64,000 nt of DNA from Deinococcus frigens DSM 12807 (GTDB lineage: Bacteria; Deinococcota; Deinococci; Deinococcales; Deinococcaceae), in the NCBI RefSeq assembly GCF_000701425.1, contig NZ_JNIW01000013.1:1-64000 (forward strand). Direction: 5' to 3'. The notes below the pieces were generated by a model, which searched no databases, was not told the origin of the DNA, and saw nothing but the letters and a program-made list of their open reading frames with translations. The translations under genes were made by a program, and so were the position numbers. Below are positions 1 to 8,042 of this stretch, piece after piece. How positions within the stretch are numbered: the first letter of the stretch is position 1; each line of letters begins with the position of its first letter.

Positions 1-398
1 ATGAGACGCTAACATTGGGCCGCTTTGACCGTGGAGACCGAACATTTCATGCGGTGTCCTCCGAGTTGATGGAGGGAGACGAGGTGATCGCTGAGGGCAA
101 GGCGCGGTGGAATGAGGAATCCTTTTTCAAGGAAGGCAAGCATCAGTTCGGCTTGGCGCAGTTCGCACTGCGAACTGCTGTAGGGCTGGACCGCTGGATC
201 CTGCTGGTCTTCCTGGCCTGGACGCCCTGAATCCTCCATCGGCAGGACGGGCTGACTCTGGAGGAATGTGCGTTCCTGGCGCTGGTCACGGTGCTACCTC
301 ACCTGCATCTCAACCGACTGCTGCACCTGTTCTCGAAAAACGCTGAATTCCTGTACCAGCACGGCTATTCACTCCACTCTGCAAGGTGCAACTGCTGA
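1..398 (+). pseudogene. IS4-like transposase, C-terminal remnant with internal stop
   Basis: An open frame enters from the window edge (frame of position 3) and carries a typical IS4-family C-terminal stretch: [20 protein letters not shown] followed by a hydrophobic [11 protein letters not shown] segment. A TGA at 228-230 interrupts it. The same frame then continues with convincing transposase-like sequence (LTLEECAFLALVTVLPHLHL) to a TGA at 396-398, so the stop is a nonsense mutation inside one gene rather than the natural end. The 5' part lies outside the window. I see no clear terminal inverted repeat between the stop and the next gene. The family call rests on recognising the motif. It indicates past IS activity next to the polysaccharide genes. 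Confidence 0.75.
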
Positions 399-423
399 GT
401 AATCGGGTTGGCTTATTTCTGGA

Positions 424-1860
424 TTATTTCAGCGGGTAAAGCTGTAAAGAACTGTTCTTCAGCACCACGGGGGCATCTTTTGAGACCGGAAAGGTCACGG
501 TGATCTGATGTGGGGTGCCGATACCGGCAGGCACCCGCACCAGAAACTCGCTGGCCCGAATCAGCTTGTTGCCCTCGCGGCGCAGGTCAAGCGTGGCCAC
601 TCCCACCGTTCCCTGGACCCTCAACACTGGACTGAGACTGGTCTGCTGCTCCAGCTTCAGCCGCAGATACACGCCGGTCTGCGCGCTGGGCAGCGGGCCG
701 AAGGCGAAGACGGCCTCGTTGCCAGCCGCGCCAGTGCCAGCCGCACCAGTGCCAGCCGCGCCAGTGCCCATCACGCCGGGCTGCGCCGTGGCGACTGGCG
801 GTTCGTCTGGATATTTCAGCCGCGAGAGCTTGGCGATCATCTGGGCCAGAAAGGTGAGGTTTTGCTGCTCCCTGTCGCTGCCAAAGTCGTAGATGGGAAA
901 TTCCCAGACCGCCAGACGACGCCCCGGCAGGTTAGCCCGGTCACCAAAGAATTCCAGCATGGAGGTCTGCGCGCCGCTGCTGAAGCTCTCGTTCTGAATG
1001 CTGGTGTGCAGCAGGCTGCTCAGCCACTGCTCGAAGCCGTAGCCCAGCGCGTAGGGATTGACGCCCTCGTTGAGCGTGACACTCCGCGAAAAACTGCTGC
1101 CGAACAGTACGGCGGGCGGAACGTCATCGCCGAGCAGGTCCTGGGCTGCCCCGGGCAGATCGACGGTGGCAAAGGTTTTTTCGGGGGGGAACGTCACCTC
1201 ACACAGCCTCTGGACGCTGCCTGCAAAACCACCCAGGAATTCAAAGTCACCCTGAAACACTGGGGCGACGCTTCGCTGCGCGCCTGAACCACCCAGTGCT
1301 GAACCACCCAGTGCTGAATTACCCAGTGCTGAACCTCTCAGCGCCTGTTTCACCTGTTGCGGAAGGGCGTCGGCCACGCCACGCGCCGCCAGCTCCACTG
1401 CCGGCAGTTTCCAGTGGTGATCGGTCCTGAAATACAGGTCCTGATCCCGGTGGGCCATGAAGGGCGTTAGCAGGTCCACCGTGTTGATGCCGGCCTGCTT
1501 GAAACTCCCGATCACCTGGCTGTAGCCCAGGCGGGCCGCAGACGGCGAATAGCCGAAGGTGCCGGGCGCGCCGATCAGACGATCCGGGAAATAGATCATG
1601 GCCGACCAGGGGATGGGAACGGCGATCAGCTCGGTGCCGAGGTCCTGCAAACGGCGCTGAAGCTCACGCAGACCCGGAACGAGTGCGGCGGCGCTGAAGC
1701 TGGTTCCCAGGGTGAGCTGGCTGTACAGGCGGCCCTGACCGTCCGACATCAGGAAGGGTGACTTCTGGGTCACGGCGTCGCAGAGCGCTGGCGGGGCAGC
1801 CTGAGCCTGGGCCAGTCCGGCGAGCAGCAGGGCGGTGGGAATCAATGTGACTGGACGCAT
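424..1860 (-). CDS. AlgX/AlgJ-like SGNH O-acetyltransferase, secreted
   Basis: Predicted exported polysaccharide O-acetyltransferase, 478 aa. I chose ATG 1860 because AGGAGG lies 11 nt upstream; a longer frame to 1905 has no such support. Residues 1-22 form a signal peptide ending in AQA. The SGNH-like core has the TDHHW motif (Asp-His pair of AlgX/AlgJ) and a later FGSSFS nucleophile motif, then WEFPIYDF. The last ~100 residues look like a beta-sandwich, as in the carbohydrate-binding domain of AlgX. Two low-complexity inserts made of 5-residue repeats (GSALG-like and GTGAA-like) break the protein. It is divergent from the AlgF/AlgI/AlgJ genes and probably works with them on the same exopolymer. 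Alginate itself is not implied. Confidence 0.7.
   Translation of the reverse strand: MRPVTLIPTALLLAGLAQAQAAPPALCDAVTQKSPFLMSDGQGRLYSQLTLGTSFSAAALVPGLRELQRRLQDLGTELIAVPIPWSAMIYFPDRLIGAPGTFGYSPSAARLGYSQVIGSFKQAGINTVDLLTPFMAHRDQDLYFRTDHHWKLPAVELAARGVADALPQQVKQALRGSALGNSALGGSALGGSGAQRSVAPVFQGDFEFLGGFAGSVQRLCEVTFPPEKTFATVDLPGAAQDLLGDDVPPAVLFGSSFSRSVTLNEGVNPYALGYGFEQWLSSLLHTSIQNESFSSGAQTSMLEFFGDRANLPGRRLAVWEFPIYDFGSDREQQNLTFLAQMIAKLSRLKYPDEPPVATAQPGVMGTGAAGTGAAGTGAAGNEAVFAFGPLPSAQTGVYLRLKLEQQTSLSPVLRVQGTVGVATLDLRREGNKLIRASEFLVRVPAGIGTPHQITVTFPVSKDAPVVLKNSSLQLYPLK
721..768. repeat. 15-bp tandem repeat inside the AlgX-like gene (array 1)
   Basis: Three consecutive near-identical 15-bp units begin at 721, 736 and 751 (GCCAGCCGCGCCAGT type), followed by a partial unit. 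On the minus strand they encode a GTGAA pentapeptide repeat between the SGNH core and the C-terminal beta-sandwich, probably a flexible linker. Confidence 0.85.
1285..1344. repeat. 15-bp tandem repeat inside the AlgX-like gene (array 2)
   Basis: Four 15-bp units start at 1285, 1300, 1315 and 1330. The first two are identical (TGAACCACCCAGTGC) and the others differ at a few positions. On the minus strand they encode GSALG/NSALG repeats in the middle of the SGNH-like region. Unit length keeps the frame open. Confidence 0.85.
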
Positions 1861-1918
1861 GCGCGGGTTCGTTCCTCCTGGTGGGGCCGTTGCCCTGCAA
1901 GCCACTGTGGCACAAACT

Positions 1919-1957
1919 CCGGATGTGCTTTACTAGACAGCCCCTGGATGTGCTTAG
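1919..1957. promoter_or_regulatory. direct repeat in the divergent algX-like / algF-like promoter region
   Basis: GGATGTGCTT occurs at 1921-1930 and again at 1946-1955, 25 bp apart, in the 113-bp gap between the divergent genes. Just downstream, TATGTT (1962-1967) lies 6 nt before the ATG at 1974 and could be a leaderless-type -10 box for the plus-strand genes. The repeat would suit a regulator that controls both directions; this is inferred from position. Confidence 0.35.
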
Positions 1958-1973
1958 CCAGTATGTTGCATTG

Positions 1974-2561
1974 ATGAAACACTTACTCGTGCTGGCCCTG
2001 CTGCTCAGCTCTGGCGCGACGGCCCAGGAGGGGCTGTACGATCCTGCCCCGCCCCCCAACAGCGCCTTTGTGCGGGTGCTCGACGTTCCGGCGGCCACCC
2101 TGGGCGGCAAAGCGGTGGCCGCCGAGAAGGGTGCGGCCAGTCCCTATGTGGTGATTGCGCAGGGTGACTTTGCCGTCAAAGCGGGCACCGTCAGCGGCAG
2201 GCTCAAGGTGGAGGCGGGCAACTTCTACAGCGTGGTGACCAGCGGCGGCAAACTCGTCTTGCTCACCGATCAGGCCGCCGAGAACCGCGCCAAGGCCCTG
2301 CTGACCATCTACAACCTCAGCAAAGCCAGCCGCGTGGACCTCAAGACCGCCGACGGCAAGACCGCCGTGGTCTCGGGCGTCAGGTCCGGCGAGAGCGGCA
2401 GCCGCGCGGTCAACGGCGTCACCGTGGACCTCAGCGCCTTTGACGGCTCCAAAGCCCTGGGGACCCTTAGGGGCATCAGGCTCGAACGCGGCAACGCCTA
2501 CGCACTGGTGCTGACCGACACGGGACTGACCCTGACCCCCAGCACCACCAGGACCAAGTAA
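1974..2561 (+). CDS. algF: AlgF-like periplasmic polysaccharide acetylation protein
   Basis: 195-aa predicted exported protein. The ATG at 1974 starts directly at the signal peptide (MKHLLVLALLLSSGATAQ); the frame stays open upstream but that part does not look coding. The mature protein has the AlgF pattern of two beta-rich halves built around small hydrophobic strands, with SPYVVIAQGDFAVKAG near residue 60 and GNFYSVV near residue 85. AlgF is a periplasmic adaptor that helps pass acetyl groups to the polymer in the alginate system. It is 14 bp upstream of the MBOAT gene, so co-transcription is likely. The family call is by pattern and context; the sequence is divergent. Confidence 0.65.
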   Translation: MKHLLVLALLLSSGATAQEGLYDPAPPPNSAFVRVLDVPAATLGGKAVAAEKGAASPYVVIAQGDFAVKAGTVSGRLKVEAGNFYSVVTSGGKLVLLTDQAAENRAKALLTIYNLSKASRVDLKTADGKTAVVSGVRSGESGSRAVNGVTVDLSAFDGSKALGTLRGIRLERGNAYALVLTDTGLTLTPSTTRTK

Positions 2562-2575
2562 GGCAGGTCTAGGGC

Positions 2576-3997
2576 GTGGTCTTTAGCAGCAACGTCTTCT
2601 TGTTCCTGTTCCTGCCGCTCTTCTTAATCACCTACTCCCTGCTGCCCTTCCGCTGGCGCTCGGGCTGGATCCTGCTGGGCAGCTACGCGCTGTACTCGTG
2701 GTGGCGCTTGGACTTTCTGTGGCTGCTGATCGCCATCACGCTGGTGTCCTACGGGTTCGGCCTGGTGCTGGGGCGGCAGCCGGACGGCAGGGGGCGGCGC
2801 TGGACTCTGGTGGCGGCCACCGCACTCAACCTCGCGGCGCTGGGGTATTTCAAGTACGCCAACTTCGGCATCGAGAGCTTTAACGCCATCACCCAGACCC
2901 TCGGCTTCCAGCCCTTTACCTTCACCCCGGTCCTGCTGCCGATCGGCCTGAGCTTTTTCATCTTCCACGCCATCTCCTACCTGGTAGACATCTACCGCAG
3001 AGAAGAGCCACCCACCCACAACCTGCTGGACTTTGCGGCCTTTATCGCGCTGTTCCCACACCTGATCGCCGGGCCAGTCCTGAAGTACAACCTGCTGGCC
3101 GATCAATTTCTGAGCCGGACTCATACCCTGGAGAAATTCAGCTCCGGGGCCACCCGCTTCATGACCGGCTTTGCCAAGAAGGTGCTGATCGCGGACACCC
3201 TCGCGCCGCTGGTCACCGCCGCCTTCAACCAGCCCGATCCCACGATGGCCGACGCCTGGCTGGGGGCGCTGGCGTATACCCTGCAACTGTACTTTGACTT
3301 CAGCGGCTACTCGGACATGGCCATCGGGCTGGCGGCCATGATGGGTTTCAAGTTCCCCGAGAACTTCAACCACCCGTACGTCTCCCGCAGCATCACCGAG
3401 TTCTGGCGCAGGTGGCACATGAGCCTGAGTTCGTGGCTGCGCGAATACCTGTACATCAGTCTGGGCGGCAACCGGGGGGGGCGGGCCAGAACCTACCTAA
3501 ACCTGTGGCTGACCATGGTGCTGGGCGGGCTGTGGCACGGGGCCAACTGGACCTTTGTGCTGTGGGGCGTGTGGCACGGCAGCATCCTGGCCGCCGAGCG
3601 CCGCATGAAGGAGGCCAGTCTCTGGACACCGTCTCCGGCCTGGCTGACCATTCCCGGCACCATGCTGCTGGTCATTCTGGGCTGGGTGATGTTCCGCGCC
3701 GACAACGTGCCGGACGCCCTGCGGATGTATGGCGGCATGCTGGGCGTAAACGGCTTCGCCCTGAGTGACACCCTGGCGTGGCAGGTCAGGGGCAGCGTGC
3801 TGGTCACCATGCTGCTGGCCGCCGTGCTGGTGTACGTGGCCCCGCTGTGGGGCCAGCGTGTGGGGGACGTGGGCAGCAAGCTCCTGCGGCCCACCCTGGC
3901 GGTGGGGGCCACGGTGGCGCTGCTGCCGCTGTTCGTGCTGGCAGTCATGAAGCTGTCGGCCCAGAGTTACACCCCTTTCCTTTACTTCCAGTTTTGA
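2576..3997 (+). CDS. algI: MBOAT O-acyltransferase, AlgI family
   Basis: 473-aa multi-pass membrane acyltransferase. It starts at GTG 2576 and shows the classic AlgI opening (MVFSSNVFLFLFLP). Conserved MBOAT features are visible: FYF/YFDFSGYSDMAIGLA in the middle, NFNHPYVSRSITEFWRRWHMS, and the catalytic-histidine region GLWHGANWTFVLWG. In the alginate, cellulose and D-alanylation systems such proteins carry an acyl group across the membrane for transfer to an extracytoplasmic acceptor. It sits between the AlgF-like and AlgJ-like genes with 14-bp and 11-bp gaps, forming one transcription unit. The acceptor is presumably the EPS made by the neighbouring loci (inference). Confidence 0.9.
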   Translation: MVFSSNVFLFLFLPLFLITYSLLPFRWRSGWILLGSYALYSWWRLDFLWLLIAITLVSYGFGLVLGRQPDGRGRRWTLVAATALNLAALGYFKYANFGIESFNAITQTLGFQPFTFTPVLLPIGLSFFIFHAISYLVDIYRREEPPTHNLLDFAAFIALFPHLIAGPVLKYNLLADQFLSRTHTLEKFSSGATRFMTGFAKKVLIADTLAPLVTAAFNQPDPTMADAWLGALAYTLQLYFDFSGYSDMAIGLAAMMGFKFPENFNHPYVSRSITEFWRRWHMSLSSWLREYLYISLGGNRGGRARTYLNLWLTMVLGGLWHGANWTFVLWGVWHGSILAAERRMKEASLWTPSPAWLTIPGTMLLVILGWVMFRADNVPDALRMYGGMLGVNGFALSDTLAWQVRGSVLVTMLLAAVLVYVAPLWGQRVGDVGSKLLRPTLAVGATVALLPLFVLAVMKLSAQSYTPFLYFQF

Positions 3998-4008
3998 GGT
4001 GAATGGAT

Positions 4009-5112
4009 ATGACTGAATTTGCCCAGGACACCGTGAAACCGAACGCTAACAACCTGGCTGCGCCGCGCATCTTACATTGGCTGCCCGCCGCTTTCCTGCT
4101 GAGCGTGGTGGCTGCCGGCGCAGTGGCCACCCTGACCAGCCCTGGGTTCCGTGAAGGCCAGCCCGACAAGACCGTCATCAATGGTGAATGGATGCTGGCC
4201 TGGGAGAAGAATCTCGATGGCCAGGTGCCGTGGCGTACCCCCAGCGTAGACCTGTGGGGCGGCTTGAATTACCGCCTATTCAGTGAGGCACGCGATGGCG
4301 CGTTGGTGGGGGCAGACGGCTGGTTATTCACCGATGAGGAATTTCAGACGGCAAAGACCGACACCGCCGAACTTCAGAGGAAGGTGGCCTACGTCAAGCA
4401 GGTCCGGGATGAACTGACGCAGGACGGGGCGAAACTGGTGGTGGCGTTGATTCCAGCCAAGGTACGCGTCTACCCGGAGGAGCTGGGCCGGGCGCGGGTG
4501 CCGGGCAGCCACGCCAGGCTGTACGCCGACTTCCGGGGGCAGTTGGAAGCGGCGGGCATTCTCACCCCCGATCTGGACGCCGCGCTGAAGGCGGACAAGA
4601 CCAGGGGCAATCTGTTCTTCCGCACGGACACCCACTGGACGCCGCTGGGCGCGCAAGTAACGGTCCAAGCTGTGGCTGGGGTGGTGAAGAGGCTGGGTCT
4701 AAACCTGCCTCGCGCCGAGTACGCCACACAGCAAAAGGCCGAGGTGTCTCGCTCCGGCGATCTGCTGCGCTACGTTCCGGTGCCCCGTGGCACGGGTCCC
4801 GCGCCGGACCGCGTGCGTGAAACCGTCTACACCCGCACCGACGGGGGCGGAGGCGGCCTGCTGGGTGACGAGCGCATCGCGGTCACGCTGGTGGGCACCA
4901 GCTACAGCACGGATGGTAAGGCCAACGTCTGGCACTTTGATGACGCATTGGCGGCGGCCCTCGGCACCGAAGTGCTGAACGCGGCCCAGCAGGGCAAGGG
5001 GCCAATCGTGCCGATGCGCGAGTACCTGAACAGCCCGGACCGCAAAGACAACCCGCCGCAGGTGGTGGTCTGGGAAATCCCGGAACGGTTCTTGCGGGTC
5101 GGTGATCCTTGA
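4009..5112 (+). CDS. AlgJ-like SGNH acetyltransferase, membrane-anchored
   Basis: 367-aa protein with a short cytoplasmic N-terminus, one hydrophobic anchor (around residues 22-42) and an extracytoplasmic SGNH domain. Motifs: RTDTHWTPLG (Asp/His of the triad), LVGTSYSTDG (Ser nucleophile) and a terminal VVVWEIPERF strand, all as in AlgJ/AlgX. I chose ATG 4009 because GAGGTG (3996-4001) is 7 nt upstream; ATG 4003 would overlap it too closely. It is the last gene of the algF-algI-algJ-like unit. Together with the divergent AlgX-like gene this gives two SGNH acetyltransferases, as in the alginate system. Confidence 0.8.
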   Translation: MTEFAQDTVKPNANNLAAPRILHWLPAAFLLSVVAAGAVATLTSPGFREGQPDKTVINGEWMLAWEKNLDGQVPWRTPSVDLWGGLNYRLFSEARDGALVGADGWLFTDEEFQTAKTDTAELQRKVAYVKQVRDELTQDGAKLVVALIPAKVRVYPEELGRARVPGSHARLYADFRGQLEAAGILTPDLDAALKADKTRGNLFFRTDTHWTPLGAQVTVQAVAGVVKRLGLNLPRAEYATQQKAEVSRSGDLLRYVPVPRGTGPAPDRVRETVYTRTDGGGGGLLGDERIAVTLVGTSYSTDGKANVWHFDDALAAALGTEVLNAAQQGKGPIVPMREYLNSPDRKDNPPQVVVWEIPERFLRVGDP

Positions 5113-5563
5113 CTCTGGTGGGTTGAGGTTCCGTGATGGGGCGTGCAGGACACGGCGCTTGTCCCACTTCTACCGCGCCACGGCAAAGTCAGGCTCAGGG
5201 GGCGGAAGTGCGGCAAGCTGGAAGGCGGTTTCCCGCCCAGACTACCGTCTGTCACGCGCCCAGAGCGCGACTGCTCCGGGTTGCAGACTTCACGCCTGGA
5301 GGAACGTCTTTTTCCTGCTGGCCCTCGTCGCGGAGGGACGCCCATTCCTGTCAAAGCTCCGCACGAGAGGAGTCAAGCTGGACAGGCAGCTCCACAGCCG
5401 AACCTTGCGCTGACCGTGGGGCGCTGACCGTGGGGTGTCGGGCGGTTCAGCGGTGCGGCCATCCGCAGAGCTACGGGCTGCGGCAGGCGTCTGACCACGA
5501 ACGCAGGTTGCCCGTTTGACGGCGCAGACGTGAAGAAGCAGAAGGGGGCGGAACGCCGCGTGG
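5113..5563. other. 451-bp convergent intergenic region
   Basis: It lies between the ends of the AlgJ-like gene and a minus-strand gene. Open frames here are short, overlap one another on both strands and lack a start context, so I see no gene. The only structure noted is a direct duplication of GCGCTGACCGTGGGG around 5408-5436. No convincing terminator was found. Confidence 0.5.
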
Positions 5564-6412
5564 TCAGGGTTGGCGGACAGGGTCTGGGCGGAAGACCAGC
5601 CGCCTCACGTTCAGGTTGCGGTCGGCCAGCGTCTCGCGGTAGGGATTGGTCAGCGTGATGGTCAGGGGTGTGGCGCTCAGGTCGAGCCGAAGGTCCTGCT
5701 TGTCCAGAGTGCTGCTCAGGGTCTCCAGGATCCTTCCGCCTTGCTGGAACACCAGGACCGGGAACGCACCCTGAGCCTCGCGTCCCCGGACTGCGAGGCT
5801 CAGGGTGCCCGCCGCGCAGGGGGTCAGCGTCATCGGGACTGCCCCGATCAGGGTGGCGGCGCTGGCCTGTGGGGTCCAGACACCTCCACCCGCTTTGGGC
5901 ATATCCACCCGTTTGAAGCCCTGACAGGTCAGCGCGCTCAGCGTGATGTTCCGCAGATTCGCCACGCGCACGTCGGCCAGGTAATAGTCGTTCAAATACG
6001 CCAGGTACAGGCGGCCCGCCGCTGGGACCCGCAGCGTGCTGGTTCGCGGCCCACTGAAGCCCGGCGCGGCGAGAACCGTGCTGTCCAGGGCCACGGTCAA
6101 CTGCGGCCATCCGTCTCCGGCCAGTGCGCCATCGGCGGTGATGGTTAGCGTGCCCGCAGAACACAGGTCCGCTTGCAGCCACGCCTCACTGCGGAACTTG
6201 AACCCCTGACCCTGGGAGATCACGTAGTTCTCGCCACGCTGGTATCCCGGCACGAAGACCGGCGGCTGGGTGCAGGCTCGGCCCGGAGGCAAGCCCACCT
6301 GGAGCGGCGCAGGCGGCGTGGGGTGACTGGCCAGCGCCCCCAGCCCCAGGCTCAGGCCCAGCGGCAGCAGCCCCAGCGCCAGCACGCGGCCCAGCGCCTT
6401 CACGGGTTCCAC
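5564..6412 (-). CDS. secreted protein with two CBM60/CBM36-like carbohydrate-binding domains
   Basis: 282 aa, with a long signal peptide or anchor (residues ~5-30). Two similar halves follow. Each runs from a beta strand of the type TLTITADG or GTLSLAVRG to a calcium-site-like motif: LNDYYLADVRVANLRNI (about residue 143) and NPYRETLADRNLNVRRLVF (about residue 260). The DRNL-x-V ending is typical of calcium-dependent xylan-binding modules (PF16841-like). No catalytic domain is present. Its start overlaps the end of the upstream polymerase gene by 13 bp, so the two are coupled. It may bind or organise the nascent polysaccharide outside the membrane. The CBM call is by motif recognition. Confidence 0.6.
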   Translation of the reverse strand: MEPVKALGRVLALGLLPLGLSLGLGALASHPTPPAPLQVGLPPGRACTQPPVFVPGYQRGENYVISQGQGFKFRSEAWLQADLCSAGTLTITADGALAGDGWPQLTVALDSTVLAAPGFSGPRTSTLRVPAAGRLYLAYLNDYYLADVRVANLRNITLSALTCQGFKRVDMPKAGGGVWTPQASAATLIGAVPMTLTPCAAGTLSLAVRGREAQGAFPVLVFQQGGRILETLSSTLDKQDLRLDLSATPLTITLTNPYRETLADRNLNVRRLVFRPDPVRQP

Positions 6413-7953
6413 CGGACCGTCCAGGAGGTCTGGGCCAGAGGTTCAGGACGGAATGAAGCCTGCTCTGGATACACCAGCACTTCCAGACGTTGCTGCGGAA
6501 CCGAATACAGGGTGCCGCCGAGCTTCAGCAGGGGCGCGGCTTGACCCTCGAGGGCCAACGCCGGCACCGTGACGACGGTTGCACAACTCTGCTGGCAGGC
6601 CCGCAAGGTCACCCGGTACCGGCCAGGGGGCAGGTTCAGGCGCACGAACACTTGGTAATTCTTCGTGTTCTGGACGTTGCGCGGGGCGATCAACGTGTCC
6701 AGCGAGGCGGAAATGGCGGGCGCGGGCCGCAGCGTGCCCACCAGCAGCGGAAACGAGAGGGCGGCCAGCAGGCCCGTCGCCGCCGCACCCCCGGCCCAGC
6801 CCACGGCGGGGGAGCGCTGCGGCATCCGCGCCAGCACCGCGCCTACGGTGACCCAGAACAGCTCGCCCACGAAGGGGCCAGGAACGATCAACGTGTTGTC
6901 GTTGGCGGTGGCGATCAGCAGCCCCGAGAGGATGGCGATGCCCAGCGGGTCACGCTGCCGCCACGCCGCTGCCACCGCCACGCCCAGCACGGTGAACAGC
7001 CCCAGCAGCCCCAGCGGCCCGGTCTCGGCCAGCCCGTGCAGCGTGACGTTGTGGGCGATCAGCCACGGCTGGCCCAGCCGGCTGATCCAGGCTGGGCAGG
7101 GGGCCAGGGTGCCGTCAGGGGCGGGCCACAGCGTGCAGCCCTGGCCAGGGGGGGCCAGCCGCGCGCCCAGGCGGTAACTGCCCACCCCACCCAATGGCGC
7201 GCTGCGAATGGCCGACAGGGCATTGTTCCAGATCAGATCGCGCCCGGAGGTAGTAGCGTTGCTCAGGCGATTGATGGCGGGCAGGTCCAGCCGTTGACCG
7301 GTGTAAAAGCCGCCGGCCAGCAGCGCGGCCCCGGTCAGAATGGCCAGCGCCGCCCGGCGGCGCTGGCGCACCGCGAAGCCCAGCGCGGTGCCCAGCAGCG
7401 CGGCGGCCAGCGGTCCCCGGCTGCCCGACAGCAGCAAAATACCCAGCGCTGCCGCCCCCAGCGGCACGCGCCACCACAGTTTTCCACCGGCGAACAGCGC
7501 CAGCCAGATGCCCGCCGCCCCGGCCAGCCCCAGCGTGATGGGCGTCATGTAGGGGTGGCCCAGGCGCTGGCTCAGCGGGTTGAGGCCGTCGGCGACGGTC
7601 AGGCCCAGCGCCGTGGCATACACCACCGCCAGCCCCACGCCCAGTGGGGCCAGTTGCCGCGTGCTGTTCAGAGACGCGCCCAGCGCGATGAAACTGAACA
7701 TTAGCAGCGTGCGCCCCAGCGCCAGCCCGGAGTTGATCAGCGGGTCACCGGTCAGCAGCGCCGGAAACTGCTGGCTCAGGGCGTAAAAGCCCAGCACCCA
7801 CCACGCCGCCCTGGGCAAGCGCCGCAGGTTCGGCAGCGCGAAGACCGCCAGCGGCGCAAGGAAGTACAGCGGGGCCAGCAGCGCCAGCCACACGCGAATC
7901 CACAGCGGGGCGGGAGCGAGGGGCGTGGAAGCTGTGGGATCAGTCGCCGTCAT
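6400..7953 (-). CDS. O-antigen ligase/polymerase-like membrane protein with extracytoplasmic C-terminal domain
   Basis: 517 aa. Residues ~20-400 contain about 11 membrane segments with the Wzy/WaaL layout, including the large periplasmic loop near residues 235-300 (TSGRDLIWNNALSAI, LIAHNVTLHGLAETG). After a last hydrophobic stretch near 395-410 there is a soluble region of ~110 residues rich in beta strands (GRYRVTLRACQQ, LEVLVYPEQ), which is longer than the usual family tail. Predicted role: joining or ligating lipid-linked repeat units. It follows the tyrosine-kinase gene after a hairpin and overlaps the CBM gene. Polymerase versus ligase cannot be decided from sequence. Confidence 0.75.
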   Translation of the reverse strand: MTATDPTASTPLAPAPLWIRVWLALLAPLYFLAPLAVFALPNLRRLPRAAWWVLGFYALSQQFPALLTGDPLINSGLALGRTLLMFSFIALGASLNSTRQLAPLGVGLAVVYATALGLTVADGLNPLSQRLGHPYMTPITLGLAGAAGIWLALFAGGKLWWRVPLGAAALGILLLSGSRGPLAAALLGTALGFAVRQRRRAALAILTGAALLAGGFYTGQRLDLPAINRLSNATTSGRDLIWNNALSAIRSAPLGGVGSYRLGARLAPPGQGCTLWPAPDGTLAPCPAWISRLGQPWLIAHNVTLHGLAETGPLGLLGLFTVLGVAVAAAWRQRDPLGIAILSGLLIATANDNTLIVPGPFVGELFWVTVGAVLARMPQRSPAVGWAGGAAATGLLAALSFPLLVGTLRPAPAISASLDTLIAPRNVQNTKNYQVFVRLNLPPGRYRVTLRACQQSCATVVTVPALALEGQAAPLLKLGGTLYSVPQQRLEVLVYPEQASFRPEPLAQTSWTVRWNP

Positions 7954-7987
7954 AGGGAAGTAACGAGAGGGAGAAAAGTGCGAAAGA

Positions 7988-8006
7988 GGAAGAGATCACC
8001 TCTTCC
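7988..8006 (-). terminator. hairpin between kinase and polymerase genes (attenuator-like)
   Basis: On the minus strand GGAAGAG (8006-8000) and CTCTTCC (7994-7988) form a perfect 7-bp stem with a 5-nt loop, followed by TCTTTCGC. It lies in the 89-bp gap between the two genes and may reduce read-through from the kinase gene. Confidence 0.45.
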
Positions 8007-8042
8007 CCTCAAGTTCCCGGCTGGTCTGCGCCGCGTGGCCGC

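Noticed and set aside
5102..5519. Overlapping plus-strand frames after the AlgJ-like gene
   Set aside because: Arginine/proline-rich translations without family features, no SD, and three frames open at once.
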